A DNA stretch of 64,000 bases from Stereum hirsutum FP-91666 SS1 (GCF_000264905.1 NW_006763137.1:932719-996718); one strand, 5' to 3'; shown: positions 12,143-23,179, counted from the stretch's first letter. Translations and numbers: made by a program. Notes: generated from the sequence alone by a model not told the origin.

Positions 12143-14012
12143 GTGGTGGGCGAGTGTAGGGGAAGTTAGCGGATCGGATTTATGACCCACTCTTTTCGTG
12201 TGTGTTTATCTCGCTCGGATCGAGTCTCTGGTTCTGTGTGTTTTTATCTCTGTGAGTGTCATCGTCTGCTTAGCTCAAAATGTGTGTGCTTATGCTGATT
12301 GATTGTCGTCTTATTTGTTCGTCATTCAGCTCTGCTGTGGATCCCCTTTCGAGCGGAGCGCGTCCTCCGTCGCCTCATATAATACTCATACCTTCTTTAT
12401 TTGTCTCGTTGCATCATATACGTCTTCCATCTTAAGCTTCCTTCCCTCTCGTTCTCGTCTCTCTCGACTTTTCCACCTTACACTCACTCATGAGTAACCC
12501 TCCTCGTGCCGTACTACCACACTCTGACCCGTCTATGCTTGTCAGTCTCGACTCGCTCCTGGGACTCAGTCGGGATGGGGTGAACGGTTCTCTCCCCTTT
12601 CTCCTCGATACCTCCGTTCCTCCTACGTTCTTACCTTCCTGCCTCATTTATCACTACTACTCTCCCCTTTGTCACGCCCGCTAACGCCCACCCGCATCGC
12701 CTACCACCCACCACCACCCTTAACCCCCATCCACATTATATTTAGCACGATAACAACACAACACATAACATAACATAACAGCCATTGCATGTCTTTCCTC
12801 TACTCCTCTCCTTTTTTCTATCGTTTCGCCTCTCTATCGTCTCCTTATTCCTTTCCTTTCCTTTTATTCTTTGTTGTTTGATTGTTCGCTCGATCGTCCT
12901 CCTTTTTTCCTCTTTCTTACCGGGTCACTCTTGTGTTTCGTTTCGTTTCATCTACGTATCTCTTATCTCTCGGTCGTGGTCGTCTCCTCTTTCTACTTTT
13001 CTATCTTGACTGTTTTATTCTTTTTTTGTTGTCCTCTTCCTCTGCCTTCGTTACTCAGACTGTTACTCTGACTTTGATTCAAGAGTTGCGTGTCGATGCC
13101 GATGATCGAGTCGAACTAAATCGTATTTCGTAAGACGCTCGTTTTGTCTCTCTTTTGATTTTCGTTGGCCATCGACTGTGGCGAGGAATTAACCGCAGAA
13201 GTGACAATGGGGATGTCTGATTCCGAGCCTGCCAGTGGATGTTGGTGGTTCCGAATCTTCCATCTAACTCACATTTGGTGGTATATTTACTACATATGTG
13301 CAGCAGGATGGGTATTACGTTGGAGAGATCAAGCTTCGAGCTTTGATTCAGGAATAGTGTGCCTTTAGTAGGGCATGTGCATACTACTCTACTCGTCACG
13401 ATGGGCGTGGGCGCTTTGCCCACGCAACTCACCTTGACTCGTCGAGGATGAGGATAAAGTTCTTATTCCCAGTAACTTGGACTCAGAATGAACTTGGTCG
13501 AACTTCGACGGTCAACTTGCTTGCGTTATTGTCCTCGAGGCGGTGATCATGACCCTGAAGTCTGCTACCTGAAGGGGATAGCGATGTGATGTGGCCCGGC
13601 ACTTGGGCGTGCCAATGAGCCCGAAATGAAATGGTTGGCGACGCGTCCCGACGCGTCGCGTGTTTTCGGAATCGCGAGCACGCGTTTGTTGACGCCGACA
13701 GCAGGATCGATGGACCGTGTGTGCGTGTAATACTTGGGTACGGCGCGTCTCCGGGTTTTTGGTTCTTACTCTCTGGTGACACCGTGGTACACGCGCTGTG
13801 TCCATCGATATCATTCTAGCGACACCTAGCGACACCCTCTTGTCTTGATCGTGTCACCTACCTGAGACGAAACCTATCTTGTTAGGCGAGAGCGCCGTTG
13901 TATATAGTTCGTCTTCTTAGGCTTTGGACTGGCGCATAATCGCGTCGCGTCGCGTTCGGTTGTTCTTCGTGTCTATCGTGTTTTTCTTCTGCGCTGGGCG
14001 ACGTAGTACGCG
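12143..14012. other. Long intergenic region with pyrimidine-rich tract
   Basis: 1.87 kb without a recognisable gene. It contains an ATAAC-type short repeat (about 12763-12782), a C/T-rich tract on the plus strand (about 12785-13060), and the ACGCGT cluster upstream of the ligase. Open frames across the C/T-rich tract are Phe/Leu/Ser-only and reflect base composition. Confidence 0.5.
13641..13685. promoter_or_regulatory. Cluster of three ACGCGT (MCB-type) boxes
   Basis: ACGCGT occurs at 13641-13646, 13651-13656 and 13680-13685, about 330-370 bp upstream of the ligase ATG. A fourth copy sits in the first intron at 14145-14150. ACGCGT is the MluI cell-cycle box bound by the MBF complex (Mbp1-Swi6) in fungi, which drives G1/S transcription of DNA replication and repair genes. 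That the boxes regulate this gene is inferred from position and from gene function. Confidence 0.55.
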
Positions 14013-17000
14013 ATGTCTACGACTAGGAGTAGTAAGGATGCGAAGGCATCTGGCGACATACTGTTTTCCTTGTGAGTTCCATCATACCCCTTCACGCCTT
14101 CTCAGCCCGCCCGCCCTGCCTCTCTTCTTTCAGACCTCTGACTGACGCGTCTCGCCACCCGTGCATCTCAACAGCCTCGTCTCCCTCTTCCGCCGAATAT
14201 CTCAAATATCACCCCGCCCATCCACCACTGCCAAGAGACCCGGACCGACACATTTTGATTACCCAGCCTACAACGCCTTCAAGGCATTCATCACTAACGA
14301 CGTGCATCACCAGTTCGGGGACCATCGCGCCCTGAAGACTGGGACTACCCTGGCTGTGTTCAGGTTAATGTTTCCGGATGAGGATAAGGAGAGGAAGTTT
14401 GGAATGCAGGAGAAGGTGTTGGCGGAAGCGTTGGGAGGGGTTTTGGGTGTGGAGATGGGGAGGGGCGGGAGAGGGGAGGTGTTGAGAGAGTGGAGGGACG
14501 GGGAGGATTGTCTGGGAAAGGTTGTGGGTGATGTTGTGTGGGAGAAGAATCCGGTGAGCAGGTTTTCCGAATTACATTGAATATAGAGCTGATTTGGCGT
14601 GTTGGAATCGAAAAGGATGAAGAGGCTGTCGGCCCATTGAGTTTACTTGAGGTGGATAGCTTACTCTCTGAACTAGCGGCCCTATCTATATGGTCCAATT
14701 CCTCCTTTCGTTCGACGTCGACAGGGTCCGACTCCCCTGGACGCCGTACTCGCAAAGAAATTCTCCGAACCCTCTACACAGACCTCCCGCCCAGGGACGC
14801 CTGTTATTTAACTCAGATCATCCTCAAAGATCTCCGACCGGTTCTGTATCCTACGCCAGGCCGGACCACCGCCGAGTCGTTATTGGGGTTCAAGAGCGAC
14901 TCGGTGAAGATGCTAAGTAAAGAGGATGCGATGAGACTGTGGGATGATACAGGGATGATGAGGAAGGCGTTTGATGCGCGAGGAACGTTTGAAGAGGCAG
15001 CGCTGGTTTTTGAGGGTGGTGAGGAACAGGTAAACCCGGTCGTCGGGAAGAAACTGCAGGTTCGACCACCTTCATTTATGACATTATCCTGCATCGAGAA
15101 TATATTCTTATGTCATCGTGACACAGATCCCGAAATGTGTCAAGGGCCAAGGTTGCAAACAGGCCCTCCGTCATTTCAAGGATGCCTCGACGGTGTATGC
15201 GGAAACGAAGTACGACGGCGAACGCGTGCAGTTGCACTTTTGGCTCGATGAGCATGGGGTGTCGCATATCAAGATTTACAGTAAGAGCGGGAGGGACTCA
15301 ACGCTCGATAGAGCTGCGTTACACCCGTACGTGACGGTGTACTCAGACAGGTTTGTTGCATTTAGGAACTAAACTGATTTGAAACCGCTTGTGTCCATAG
15401 ATTGATACGGGATGTGTTGCAGCCCGGTAAGCATTGGCAGAAGAGCTTGATTTTGGAGGCGGAGATGGTTGCGTGGTCAGACGAGTTGAGTCGCGTGGAT
15501 GGTCGGTTGACTCTCTCCCTCTCCATTAAAAACAATGAGCTCATCCGGATATTTTCCCTTTCATGTTCACAGAATTCTGGCGCATCAGAAGCCTTGTAGA
15601 ATCGACTGCTATTGGCGGACGTGCGGTCATGCGAAGACGGTCCGTCCAGGAGACACAGGAGTGAGTGTCACAAATTTACCATACTTCTTAATTCATAGCG
15701 CTACAAATGGAGGACTTATCACGCTCACAGTTCACAATGCTCGATAATCTCCGACGCCTCCGACTCCGACACGCGTCACCTCTCCCTCATCTTCTTCGAC
15801 GTCCTCCTCATCGACTCAAAATCCCTCCTCCCAATGCCCTACACCCGCCGGCGCACCCTTCTCTCCTCCATCGTATCTCCCCTCGAACACGGTCGTGTCA
15901 TGCTCGCAGAGAGCTGGCCCATTGATATGAGCAAAGGTATGGAGGAAGGTGCGAGGCAGCTGAGAGAGATTTTTGCGGGCAGTTTGGCGGGGTTCGAGGA
16001 GGGGTTGGTGTTGAAGGATGGGGATTCGGGGTGGAGAAATTGGAGGCGGCCTTGGGTTAAGGTATGTGATGTGTCTCCATGTTGGAACGCAGGAAAGTCG
16101 CCACAAAGACTGACCGATTTATGATAGCTGAAGAAGGATTATATAACGGGGTATGGTGACTGTGTTGATATGGTCGTTATGGGTGCTGGGTGGGACAAGG
16201 ACAGAGCACGAGAACTGAAAGGTGTGTTTCATTTGCTCGTAGCATATTTGAACTAGCACGCTGACTGTTACCTTTTGCGTGGGCAGTCGGACCAGAGACA
16301 TTGACGACGTTCTATCTCGGGGTTCAGACCAATGATAGCGATACCAGACGCGACGTACGGATATCTTCCTTGTCCCTCACGAACCTGACCGCATCCTGAC
16401 TTCATGCGTCGTGATTTCTTTCTTGTCGACCCACAGCCCAAAATAAAGCCACACTTCGAGATGTTCATGCTCGTCTCCTACGGCTTAAGCAGGGAACAAC
16501 TCGAAGATGCCAATTTTCGTCTCAAGGGGTACGATCACACAGCTTGGAATAAGGATACCACGAAGGCATGACCCTTTTCTTCCTTCCTCTATATGTCACT
16601 CAGAGGATGCTGACGGTTGGAATGCTGTTTCGCTAGCTTGAACGCAGTCTTCCATACACGTTCGCCTACTCGAAAAGGCTCCCACCTCCGACGGTCATGA
16701 TGCACGAACCGCTCTTAGCTGAAGTATTCGGCGCTGGGTTCACGAAGGATCGAGGAGCTAAGGTAGGATCTAACCTAGTCTGCCATTCTTTCTCGAAACT
16801 TCAATATTCACTCTCGATACACATAGAACTACACCCTCCGTTTCCCGCGCATGACCAAACTCCACCGCACGAACGAACGCTCCTGGCGTTCTGCAGTCTC
16901 CATGTCCCAATTCGACAAGCTGGCACATGAAGCAGTAGGCAGGGAGAGTTCGAAAGATGAGGCGAGCAGGGAGGTCAGCGATTTGTGGGAGATGAGTATG

Positions 17001-18746
17001 AGGAAGTCGAAGAAGGAGATGGAGAAGGAGGTGGAGGTGGAGCAGAAGGAGAAGGAAGAGAGATTGAGAGATCCGAAGAGGATGGAGAGGGTGAAGAGAG
17101 AGTGGGTGAGGAAGTTGGAGGTTACGGACGGGGTGGTGCGATCTGAAGTCAGGGTGCGTGAAGTGGGTGACGGAGGGCGAGAGGACGATAATGGTTCGAT
17201 GGAGAGGGAAAGAGAAGAGGACAGCGATGATCATGATGATGAGCAGGGTGAAGAGACACGGGGGCTAGAAAGCTCGAGGCGGACGACGAAGGTTCAAGGA
17301 AGACCGGCGTTGGGATGGTATAGGACTCTGGGCTCGATGACCAACCTCGCATTGCATCATGCTCAAGCAACGATGCCGGAGAAAGTCACTGAAACAGTAC
17401 CGTCCGCTCCACGACCAAAGTCCTCATTCCCATCACCTCCGTCCTCTCCGCTCCGTCCTCCGACATCTGCGAACAGAGGGTTGCAGTCTCATTCTGGTCC
17501 CGTTGCTGGCGTGATGTCGACCCCGAAGAAAGGGCGTTCTAACGAGGTGGAGAACGATAGCGCTTCGGAACGTGGAGCTGTTCCTAGTGCCTCGAAAGGC
17601 AAAGCAGGACGTATAAGTCTGCAAGCTCCTGGGACGCCTACAAAGTCGAGGCCAAGGCAGCAAGAGCATGCAACTGGTCCTGCGGCGTCTTCAAGTCGGG
17701 CGGCTCTCCATGCGATGACCTCAATGCACACCGGCTCATCCACTAGGAAGCCAGCTCAGGACCCACATTTCAAGCCTTCAGAATATTTGGGCTCTGGTAT
17801 TCGCGCAGAGAATAATACACCAGGTGAGCTTCCCGGTGGAGTGGCTTCTTCCACTCTGCGTCGCAAGCGCGAAGCGCCGCAAACACCAGATACAAGTCCA
17901 CAGGCTCCTCCTAATAAGAAGGCCAGGATAGTTCCGGAACAAGTAGAAGAAGAACAAGAGAAGCGGCCAGAAGAAGGATCGAACACAGCCAGCCTTCTGA
18001 AAGCTTGTTCAACCTTGGTAGCTTCAACCAGTCGACCAGGACCTTCAGAGAGCAGCCCTAGTCACGATCGAGGACTTGAACATCAGCCGACACTCATTAC
18101 GGCCAAGGCACGAGGTTCGACCTCAAGTGTAGATACCATCCGACTCGCACTTCCATCAACACCAGGAAATGTCCAAGTAGCCACGAAGGCGGGCTCCAAA
18201 CGTCTGCACCAGACTCGGACGTCTGGCTCAGCGTCGGTCTCGTTTTCTGGAAATTCCCCTCGTGTCGAAGGATTACCGGCCCCCAGCCAATACACCGAGC
18301 CCTTCCGTGCTTTCCTCTCCGATACTGTCGTCTGGTTTGGGGCTCCTTCGACCCCCGAAGGTTCCGAAACCACGGTGTACCGTCCACCGTGGCGTCGCTC
18401 CTCCGAGGATATCATCGCACCCTCTGCTCGAATTGGCAGCTTCGACGTTTTTCTTTCGGCTTGTGGTTGGGGTGCTGCTCAGGCACACCCCGGAGTTCGC
18501 TCCGAAAAGGCTACCAAGGGGATCATGCTCGTAGACGATACTTCCGAGAGGGGGTTGACGTGGAAAAACTATGGCTTGGATACCGTCAGGCGAAGAAGGG
18601 ACAAGAACGCGGGACCGGAGAGTGCGATATTGCAGGAAGGGGATAGGAAGGAAATTTGGGTCTTCGATATGCAAGTCTTGAGGAAGGGAGTGTTGGAGAC
18701 GGTTAAGGGTGATTTTGAGCAGTTTTTGATCTACCGATTTCGGTGA
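14013..18746 (+). CDS. LIG4-like ATP-dependent DNA ligase with non-canonical C-terminus
   Basis: The N-terminal DNA-binding part resembles ligase IV (FRLMFPDEDKERKFGMQEK, then LTQIILKDLRPVLYP). The nucleotidyltransferase motifs follow in order: motif I KYDGERVQLHFW with the AMP-accepting lysine, motif III in LIFFDVLLIDSKSLLPM, motif IV EEGLVLKDG and motif V WVKLKKDYI. An OB-fold region follows (VDMVVMGAGWDKDRAR, MLVSYGLSREQLEDA, then TFAYSKRLPPPTVMMHEPL). Ligase IV normally ends in tandem BRCT domains that bind XRCC4/Lif1. Here about 500 residues of charged, Ser/Pro-rich low-complexity sequence come instead, followed by a compact end (WFGAPSTPEG to QFLIYRFR). About ten exons precede one long final exon from about 16829. 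It is either a ligase IV paralogue or a strongly diverged LIG4; end joining is the likely pathway but not shown. Confidence 0.82.
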
Positions 18747-19084
18747 GGCGGGTTTGTCTGGATGATGGCAGAGGAACGGGGTAAGATTATTTGAGCGTTA
18801 TTTAGTCGTGATTTATCGTCTGTTTATGCATCGATTTGAACACGAAAATAAGTACCCTACATCTCCACAACACTGACAAATCAGGTTTTTAGACTCTGCG
18901 ACGATGTTAGCATTTATATAAAGCGACACTCAGAGTCGTGTCAGTTCTAGCAGTAGTTACTCGGAGCTGATAAGAAGGGGTGTGGACGGTGTCGTCGGAA
19001 ACCTCCGAGGTTTCTCAGGGTTTCTCGACGTGTCATAATTTGAAATCAGGCACTTGACGCCACTCTGCCATTGCCACCTCCCAG
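18747..19084. other. Intergenic region leading into a repeat island
   Basis: No gene. The right end (about 18997-19084) resembles 43290-43375 in the same orientation. The two share the 18-base string GACGCCACTCTGCCATTG and neighbouring similarity, so this is a copy of an older dispersed repeat, into which the hAT-like element at 19085 inserted. Confidence 0.6.
19077..19084. repeat. Left 8-bp target-site duplication (CCTCCCAG)
   Basis: CCTCCCAG directly abuts the left inverted repeat of the element at 19085 and is repeated exactly at 19699-19706. An 8-bp duplication is the hallmark of hAT-superfamily insertion. Confidence 0.8.
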
Positions 19085-19698
19085 CAAGGGGGTGGCAAGC
19101 GTAAAATTCTGTACCGGATCTTACCTTTCGCGTTTAAGGCCTCACCCCCCTCCCCCCTCCCCCCCTCGAATATTTAAATGATTTTAAAATGATTTATTTA
19201 ATACTTTCACACAACATAAAAGATCAAAACGGAGGGTTATTGTGGTATCAACTCATTGCTTTGATGAATGTCGGTGTAACCTAGCCTAAGGCTAGGGGAG
19301 GGGATGACCGACGTCGACCGTAGCTTAACCTAGCCTAGGCTAGGGGAGGGGATGACCGACGTCGACCGTAGCTTAACCTAGCCTAGGCTAGGGGAGGGGA
19401 TGACCGACGTCGACCTTAGCTTAACCTAGCCTAGGCTAGGGGAGGGGATGACCGACGTCGACCTTAGCTTAACCTAGCCTAAAAGTATTCATTATTATCC
19501 TTTTTACACTCAAAACATCTTCTATTCACAGTTCTACCAGCACTATGTACAAAGATAATCATATATGAGCCCCAAGAACCCTCCAAATGGCTGCCGTAGG
19601 ACCTCCCGTAATGTCCGGACAGTTCACGTTTAAGGGCCCTCCGGGCCCCCCTCCCCCCCCTACATCCGGTTTTTTATTTTATTCCTGCCACCCCCTTG
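19085..19698. mobile_element. Non-autonomous hAT-like element (MITE), 614 bp
   Basis: Both ends start with the same 13 bases in inverted orientation, CAAGGGGGTGGCA (19085-19097 and 19686-19698). TAAAAT and ACCGGAT recur further in at identical spacing, so about 27 of the first 35 positions match between the ends. The element is flanked by an exact 8-bp direct repeat. The terminus resembles known hAT ends, and the 8-bp duplication fits that superfamily. There is no transposase reading frame, so it would depend on an enzyme encoded elsewhere. The interior has C-rich runs near both ends and a 48-bp tandem array in the middle. P elements also make 8-bp duplications, so the superfamily call is likely but not certain. 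Confidence 0.8.
19278..19480. repeat. 48-bp tandem repeat, 4.2 copies
   Basis: Units start at 19278 (49 bp, one extra A), 19327, 19375 and 19423, with a 10-bp partial copy at 19471. Units are nearly identical, differing by the extra A and a G/T near the end. Each unit carries the palindrome CCTAGCCTAGGCTAGG (disrupted in unit 1) and an internal CGACGTCG palindrome. The array lies wholly inside the hAT-like element. Confidence 0.95.
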
Positions 19699-19706
19699 CC
19701 TCCCAG
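19699..19706. repeat. Right 8-bp target-site duplication (CCTCCCAG)
   Basis: Exact copy of the left duplication at 19077-19084, immediately outside the right inverted repeat. Confidence 0.8.
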
Positions 19707-20875
19707 TCCACCATTCTGTTCTGTGCACCCTCATCGAGAATAAGGGCTTTTTCGAACGGGCCGGTAGAAAATGCGACAAGCTACGTGAATCTCAGTCCGC
19801 TAATCCACGCGGACCGGTTCGGAGTTCTTTCTTCCAAACCAACTTTGAAATTCATAATGGTGCCAAACAACGGCACAAACACTGCGCTCTCCGTCTCCTT
19901 GCAGCTCTCCCTTTTTGTTCCCCCTCATCCCCTTCAACTATAGTACTCTAGCGGTAAACGCGCGCAAAGCGATGCAATTTTCATGCGAAACAGCCCAGCG
20001 GTTATCGAGATAAGCGCCATTTTGTTCTCTCAAACACGCGCCACAGCTCTTTGTGGGTCCCAGCATTCGCTGCCAAATGCGGTACAATGCCTTTATCTCT
20101 GGGTGCCGCGGCTTGCATGCGGTGCCATCAGATAAGACCTTCTTTTGTTCCCTCATGGGCTCGGACTGTTGGGCCTCGTTATGTTTCTCCGCTCTATTGT
20201 CCCAGTGCCTCTTGCCGGGAGGAGTTTGAATCGTTTCTCTGGCATATAAAGCTCCACCTGAGCTCGCTTATGGTCTCCCATCTTCTCTCTCCTCTACCAC
20301 CACCATCTCCTCCCTCCCGCGCCGAGTTCGACTGGACCCTAGGTGAGTTACTTCGACTTTTCTTTTACACTCACTCGCTCTACCCTTCCTTGCCTTCAAC
20401 CATCCTTTACCCTCTGTACATTATCCACGTCTTTGGCCGCGAACGTCGTCGCTGTTGTTGCACACGTCCGCGCAGTCCCCCTTCATCGCGTTGACTGCTG
20501 CTCACCAATGCCGTTCTCCTATTTCGTCTCACACCCTTTCGCGCCGCTCCTCTCCTTTTTAGAGTTCACTATACTAACTCGTCTTCATTTGCGCAGGCCG
20601 CCCTATTGGATACCGGTATCAAAACTCAACATCAAGACCTGAAGCCGGGACCGTATCGGATTGGGATTGCTCGCGACGCGATCGACAGGCCATGGGCCCG
20701 GTGTCACGGGGATGTACGCAGAGTCGCGTTGCGTTGGCCTCAAGAACCTCGAGGGATATGCAGTGGCTTCCCAGGACATAGTCCCCTGACCCCTCATTAA
20801 AGGACATGCCGGCCAGTGTCGCGCATCGTCCTGGGGATGGTCCAATTTTTGAACATGCTTGACCCCCTTCGGGGG
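19707..20875. other. Gene-free region with TATA box and intron-like segment
   Basis: No coding sequence recognised. The stretch has TATAAA at 20245-20250, then a pyrimidine-rich leader and a good donor (TAGGTGAGT at about 20340). A good acceptor (GCGCAG at about 20596) follows. This layout is what a transcribed leader or the end of a retroelement would look like, but no gag-pol coding was found. It could be a retroelement remnant, a non-coding transcript or chance. Confidence 0.3.
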
Positions 20876-20888
20876 TGTCGCTTTCTCT

Positions 20889-20970
20889 TTTTTATGTCTC
20901 CTGGTATGGCGTCGGCCTCTTCGTGGCTCAGGGGATTAGTACCTCTTCGGAGGGAAGCTAACAGACGCCC
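20889..20970 (+). repeat. Dispersed repeat module A, copy 1
   Basis: About 80 bp containing CTCCTGGTATGGCGTCGGCC and a CTCTTCGGAGGGAAGC stretch. It is nearly repeated at 21607-21684, and again in inverted orientation at about 40338-40424. Confidence 0.8.
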
Positions 20971-21104
20971 CCCGCTCGTTGGGGTTCTCTCCCCCAGTTC
21001 GGCACGAGCGCCGTGTCCTGCCTTTGTGGCCCCCGTGCGTTACCTTTCGTTTGGGCTTTAGCCATGATATTGATTGTATGCTCACGTCGATGTGCTTGTA
21101 TAGG

Positions 21105-21515
21105 AATGACCCTCAAACGGGCAAGGCAGAGAGAGAGAGCCTTTGGACTGGAGTATTCTGCAGATTCCCCTTCGTCGGACTGGCCACGGTACGCCCTCTT
21201 CCGGCCACAATGGAGCTGACGTCCCGGCATTATCCCCTGCATTACCTTCTTGGAGGTCCTGATCCCTAGTGTGCCCATCGTCGTCGTCGGTGGTACCGGC
21301 CGTGCGTGCGACGCTAATAAATGACCCTAACGTGGGCAAGGTAGAGAGAGCCTTTGGATTCAAGTCTTCGAGGGACTGGCCATGGTACGCCCATCTTCGA
21401 CCACAATGGAGCTGACGACTTGGAAATTATCCCCTGAATTATTCTGGAGGTCCGGATTCGTGGTGTGCCCATCGCCGTTGCTGGCGGTACATACAGTGTA
21501 TGCGCGACGCCAATA
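21105..21515 (+). repeat. Two tandem copies of dispersed repeat module B (about 200-215 bp each)
   Basis: Unit 1 begins at 21105 and unit 2 at 21320, both with AATGACCCT followed by a GGGCAAGG run, CAATGGAGCTGACG and a GCGACGC end. Divergence is moderate. Module B recurs on the opposite strand at about 40500-40620 beside module A, so B-A is the basic unit of this family. Confidence 0.75.
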
Positions 21516-21606
21516 ATGGACATTTTTCTTTCTTCTTTCAGACTTTCTTTGACTTCGTTGGGTGGAGTTTTCGCACTTCTAGTGTATTCTACCGGGGCTA
21601 TGCCTC

Positions 21607-21684
21607 CCTTTTTCTCCTGGTATGGCGTCGGCCTCTTCGTGGCCCAGGAGACCAGTACCTCCTCGGAGGGAAGCCAACAGACGC
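21607..21684 (+). repeat. Dispersed repeat module A, copy 2
   Basis: Closely matches 20889-20970 and the inverted copy at 40338-40424. It sits downstream of the second module B, giving the local order A-B-B-A. Confidence 0.8.
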
Positions 21685-22008
21685 TCTTAGTAGTCTGGCC
21701 CTGTATTTCCGTTCCTGTATGCAGTACTATATACGATGTTCAAACGATGTTTCTCTTTGATTCTATTATCGATGTGAATTATCTTGGAGCGTTTGAGCCT
21801 GAAGAAAGAAAAAAGCCGAGCTTAGACAGGACGACATATTTTCATGGCGGGAGAGAAGAGGAGAGAAGACGATAAATATCATCTTAGTTGGATTTTTGCA
21901 AGAATCCAGCGTGTGGCCCCAAAAACGTGTGTGGCGTAGAGTGCCCGCCACTCAGATATTTTGCTTCAGGCCCTTTGCGAGTCACTTCCACCATCCACTC
22001 CGACAAAG

Positions 22009-23179
22009 ATGACCGCGCTCCTCCACTCTGACCTGCCAGGGCTCACGCTTCTCTCAAAAGGCAAAGTCAGAGACATCTACTCGACTTCCTCGTCCGACCA
22101 TCTCCTCTTCGTAGCCAGCGATCGTATATCTGCATACGATGTCATCCTCCAAAACGTCCGTCCTGTCTCTCGAAGCAATCTCTGCTCCTCATCTACGCCC
22201 AACACCTCCTGAGGCACACGTTCCTGATGCTTCGCACTGCTGTAGGGCATCCCGGACAAAGGCAAACTCTTAACGGAGATATCGTCGTTCTGGTTTGAGA
22301 TGCTGAAGGATATCATTCCTAACCATGTCGTCACGACGAATATCGACGAGATGCCGGAGGAGGTTAAGAAGTATAAGGATCAGCTCGAGGGGCGGACTAT
22401 GCTCGTTAAAAAGGCAAAAGTGATCATGCTCGAGGCCATTGTGAGGGGTTATATCACTGGTACGTCCCTTCACTTTTGTGCTGCTGTCGTTGTTGTGGCC
22501 CGCTCATATTATTCTGTTCGTATTCAGGTTCTGCGTGGTCAGAGTATCAGAAGTCAGGGACGGTGCACGGGATCGCAGTTGCTCCCGGTCTCAAGGAATC
22601 AGACAAGTTCCCTACACCGCTCTTCACGCCCTCGACGAAAGCAGAGCAGGGTCAACACGACGAGAACATCTCGCCAGAACAAGGTCTCTACCATCACTTC
22701 ATTGTCTTTTTATAATCTGCACCCACTGACCATCATCTCTACAAATTGCAGCTGCACAATTGATTGGCAGAGACCTCTGTGCCCTCGTCGAGGAGGTCGC
22801 CATCCGGCTCTACAGCACCGCACAAGCCTACGCCCACTCGCGCGGACTCATCCTCGCCGACACGAAATTCGAATTCGGACTCCTTCCCTCCTCGTCGCCT
22901 TCAGAACCTGACCAACTCATCCTGATCGACGAAGCACTCACACCCGATTCGTCTCGCTACTGGCCTTTGGACGCTTATAAGCCGGGAGGCCCCCAGGCGA
23001 GCTTCGATAAGCAGTACTTGAGGGATTGGTTGAGGAGTGAGGGGTTCAAGAAGGGGTTGGAGGGTGGGAAGGAGGGGAATGGAGAGGGGTGGACTATGAG
23101 TGAGGAGGTGGTTAGGGGGACGAGGGAGAGGTATGTTGAGGCGAGGGATTTGTTGATCGGAGATGTGAAGAGTGCGTGA
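22009..23179 (+). CDS. ADE1: SAICAR synthetase (phosphoribosylaminoimidazole-succinocarboxamide synthase)
   Basis: This enzyme of de novo purine synthesis joins CAIR and aspartate with ATP to give SAICAR in the cytosol. The N-terminal GKVRDIY motif is the nucleotide-binding signature of the family, followed by [14 protein letters not shown]. After the first intron come [14 protein letters not shown] and [11 protein letters not shown], then [15 protein letters not shown]. Later exons carry LADTKFEFG and the [13 protein letters not shown] signature, which bind substrate and metal. Four exons are separated by introns near 22156-22244, 22460-22528 and 22682-22751. Length of about 300 residues and order match the monofunctional fungal enzyme. 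An in-frame ATG at 21961 would add 16 residues; the ATG at 22009 gives the usual N-terminus. Confidence 0.96.

Noticed and set aside
11696..12190. Pro/His-rich antisense frame
   Set aside because: Shadow of the GN-repeat tail of the kinase on the other strand.
12303..13133. Phe/Leu/Ser-rich small proteins
   Set aside because: They follow the pyrimidine-rich base composition, with no domain or conserved start.
13483..13835. Minus-strand frames over the ACGCGT cluster
   Set aside because: Overlapping frames with no domain; the region is better explained as promoter.
19278..19480. 48-bp array as a CRISPR array
   Set aside because: Units are directly adjacent with no unique spacers.
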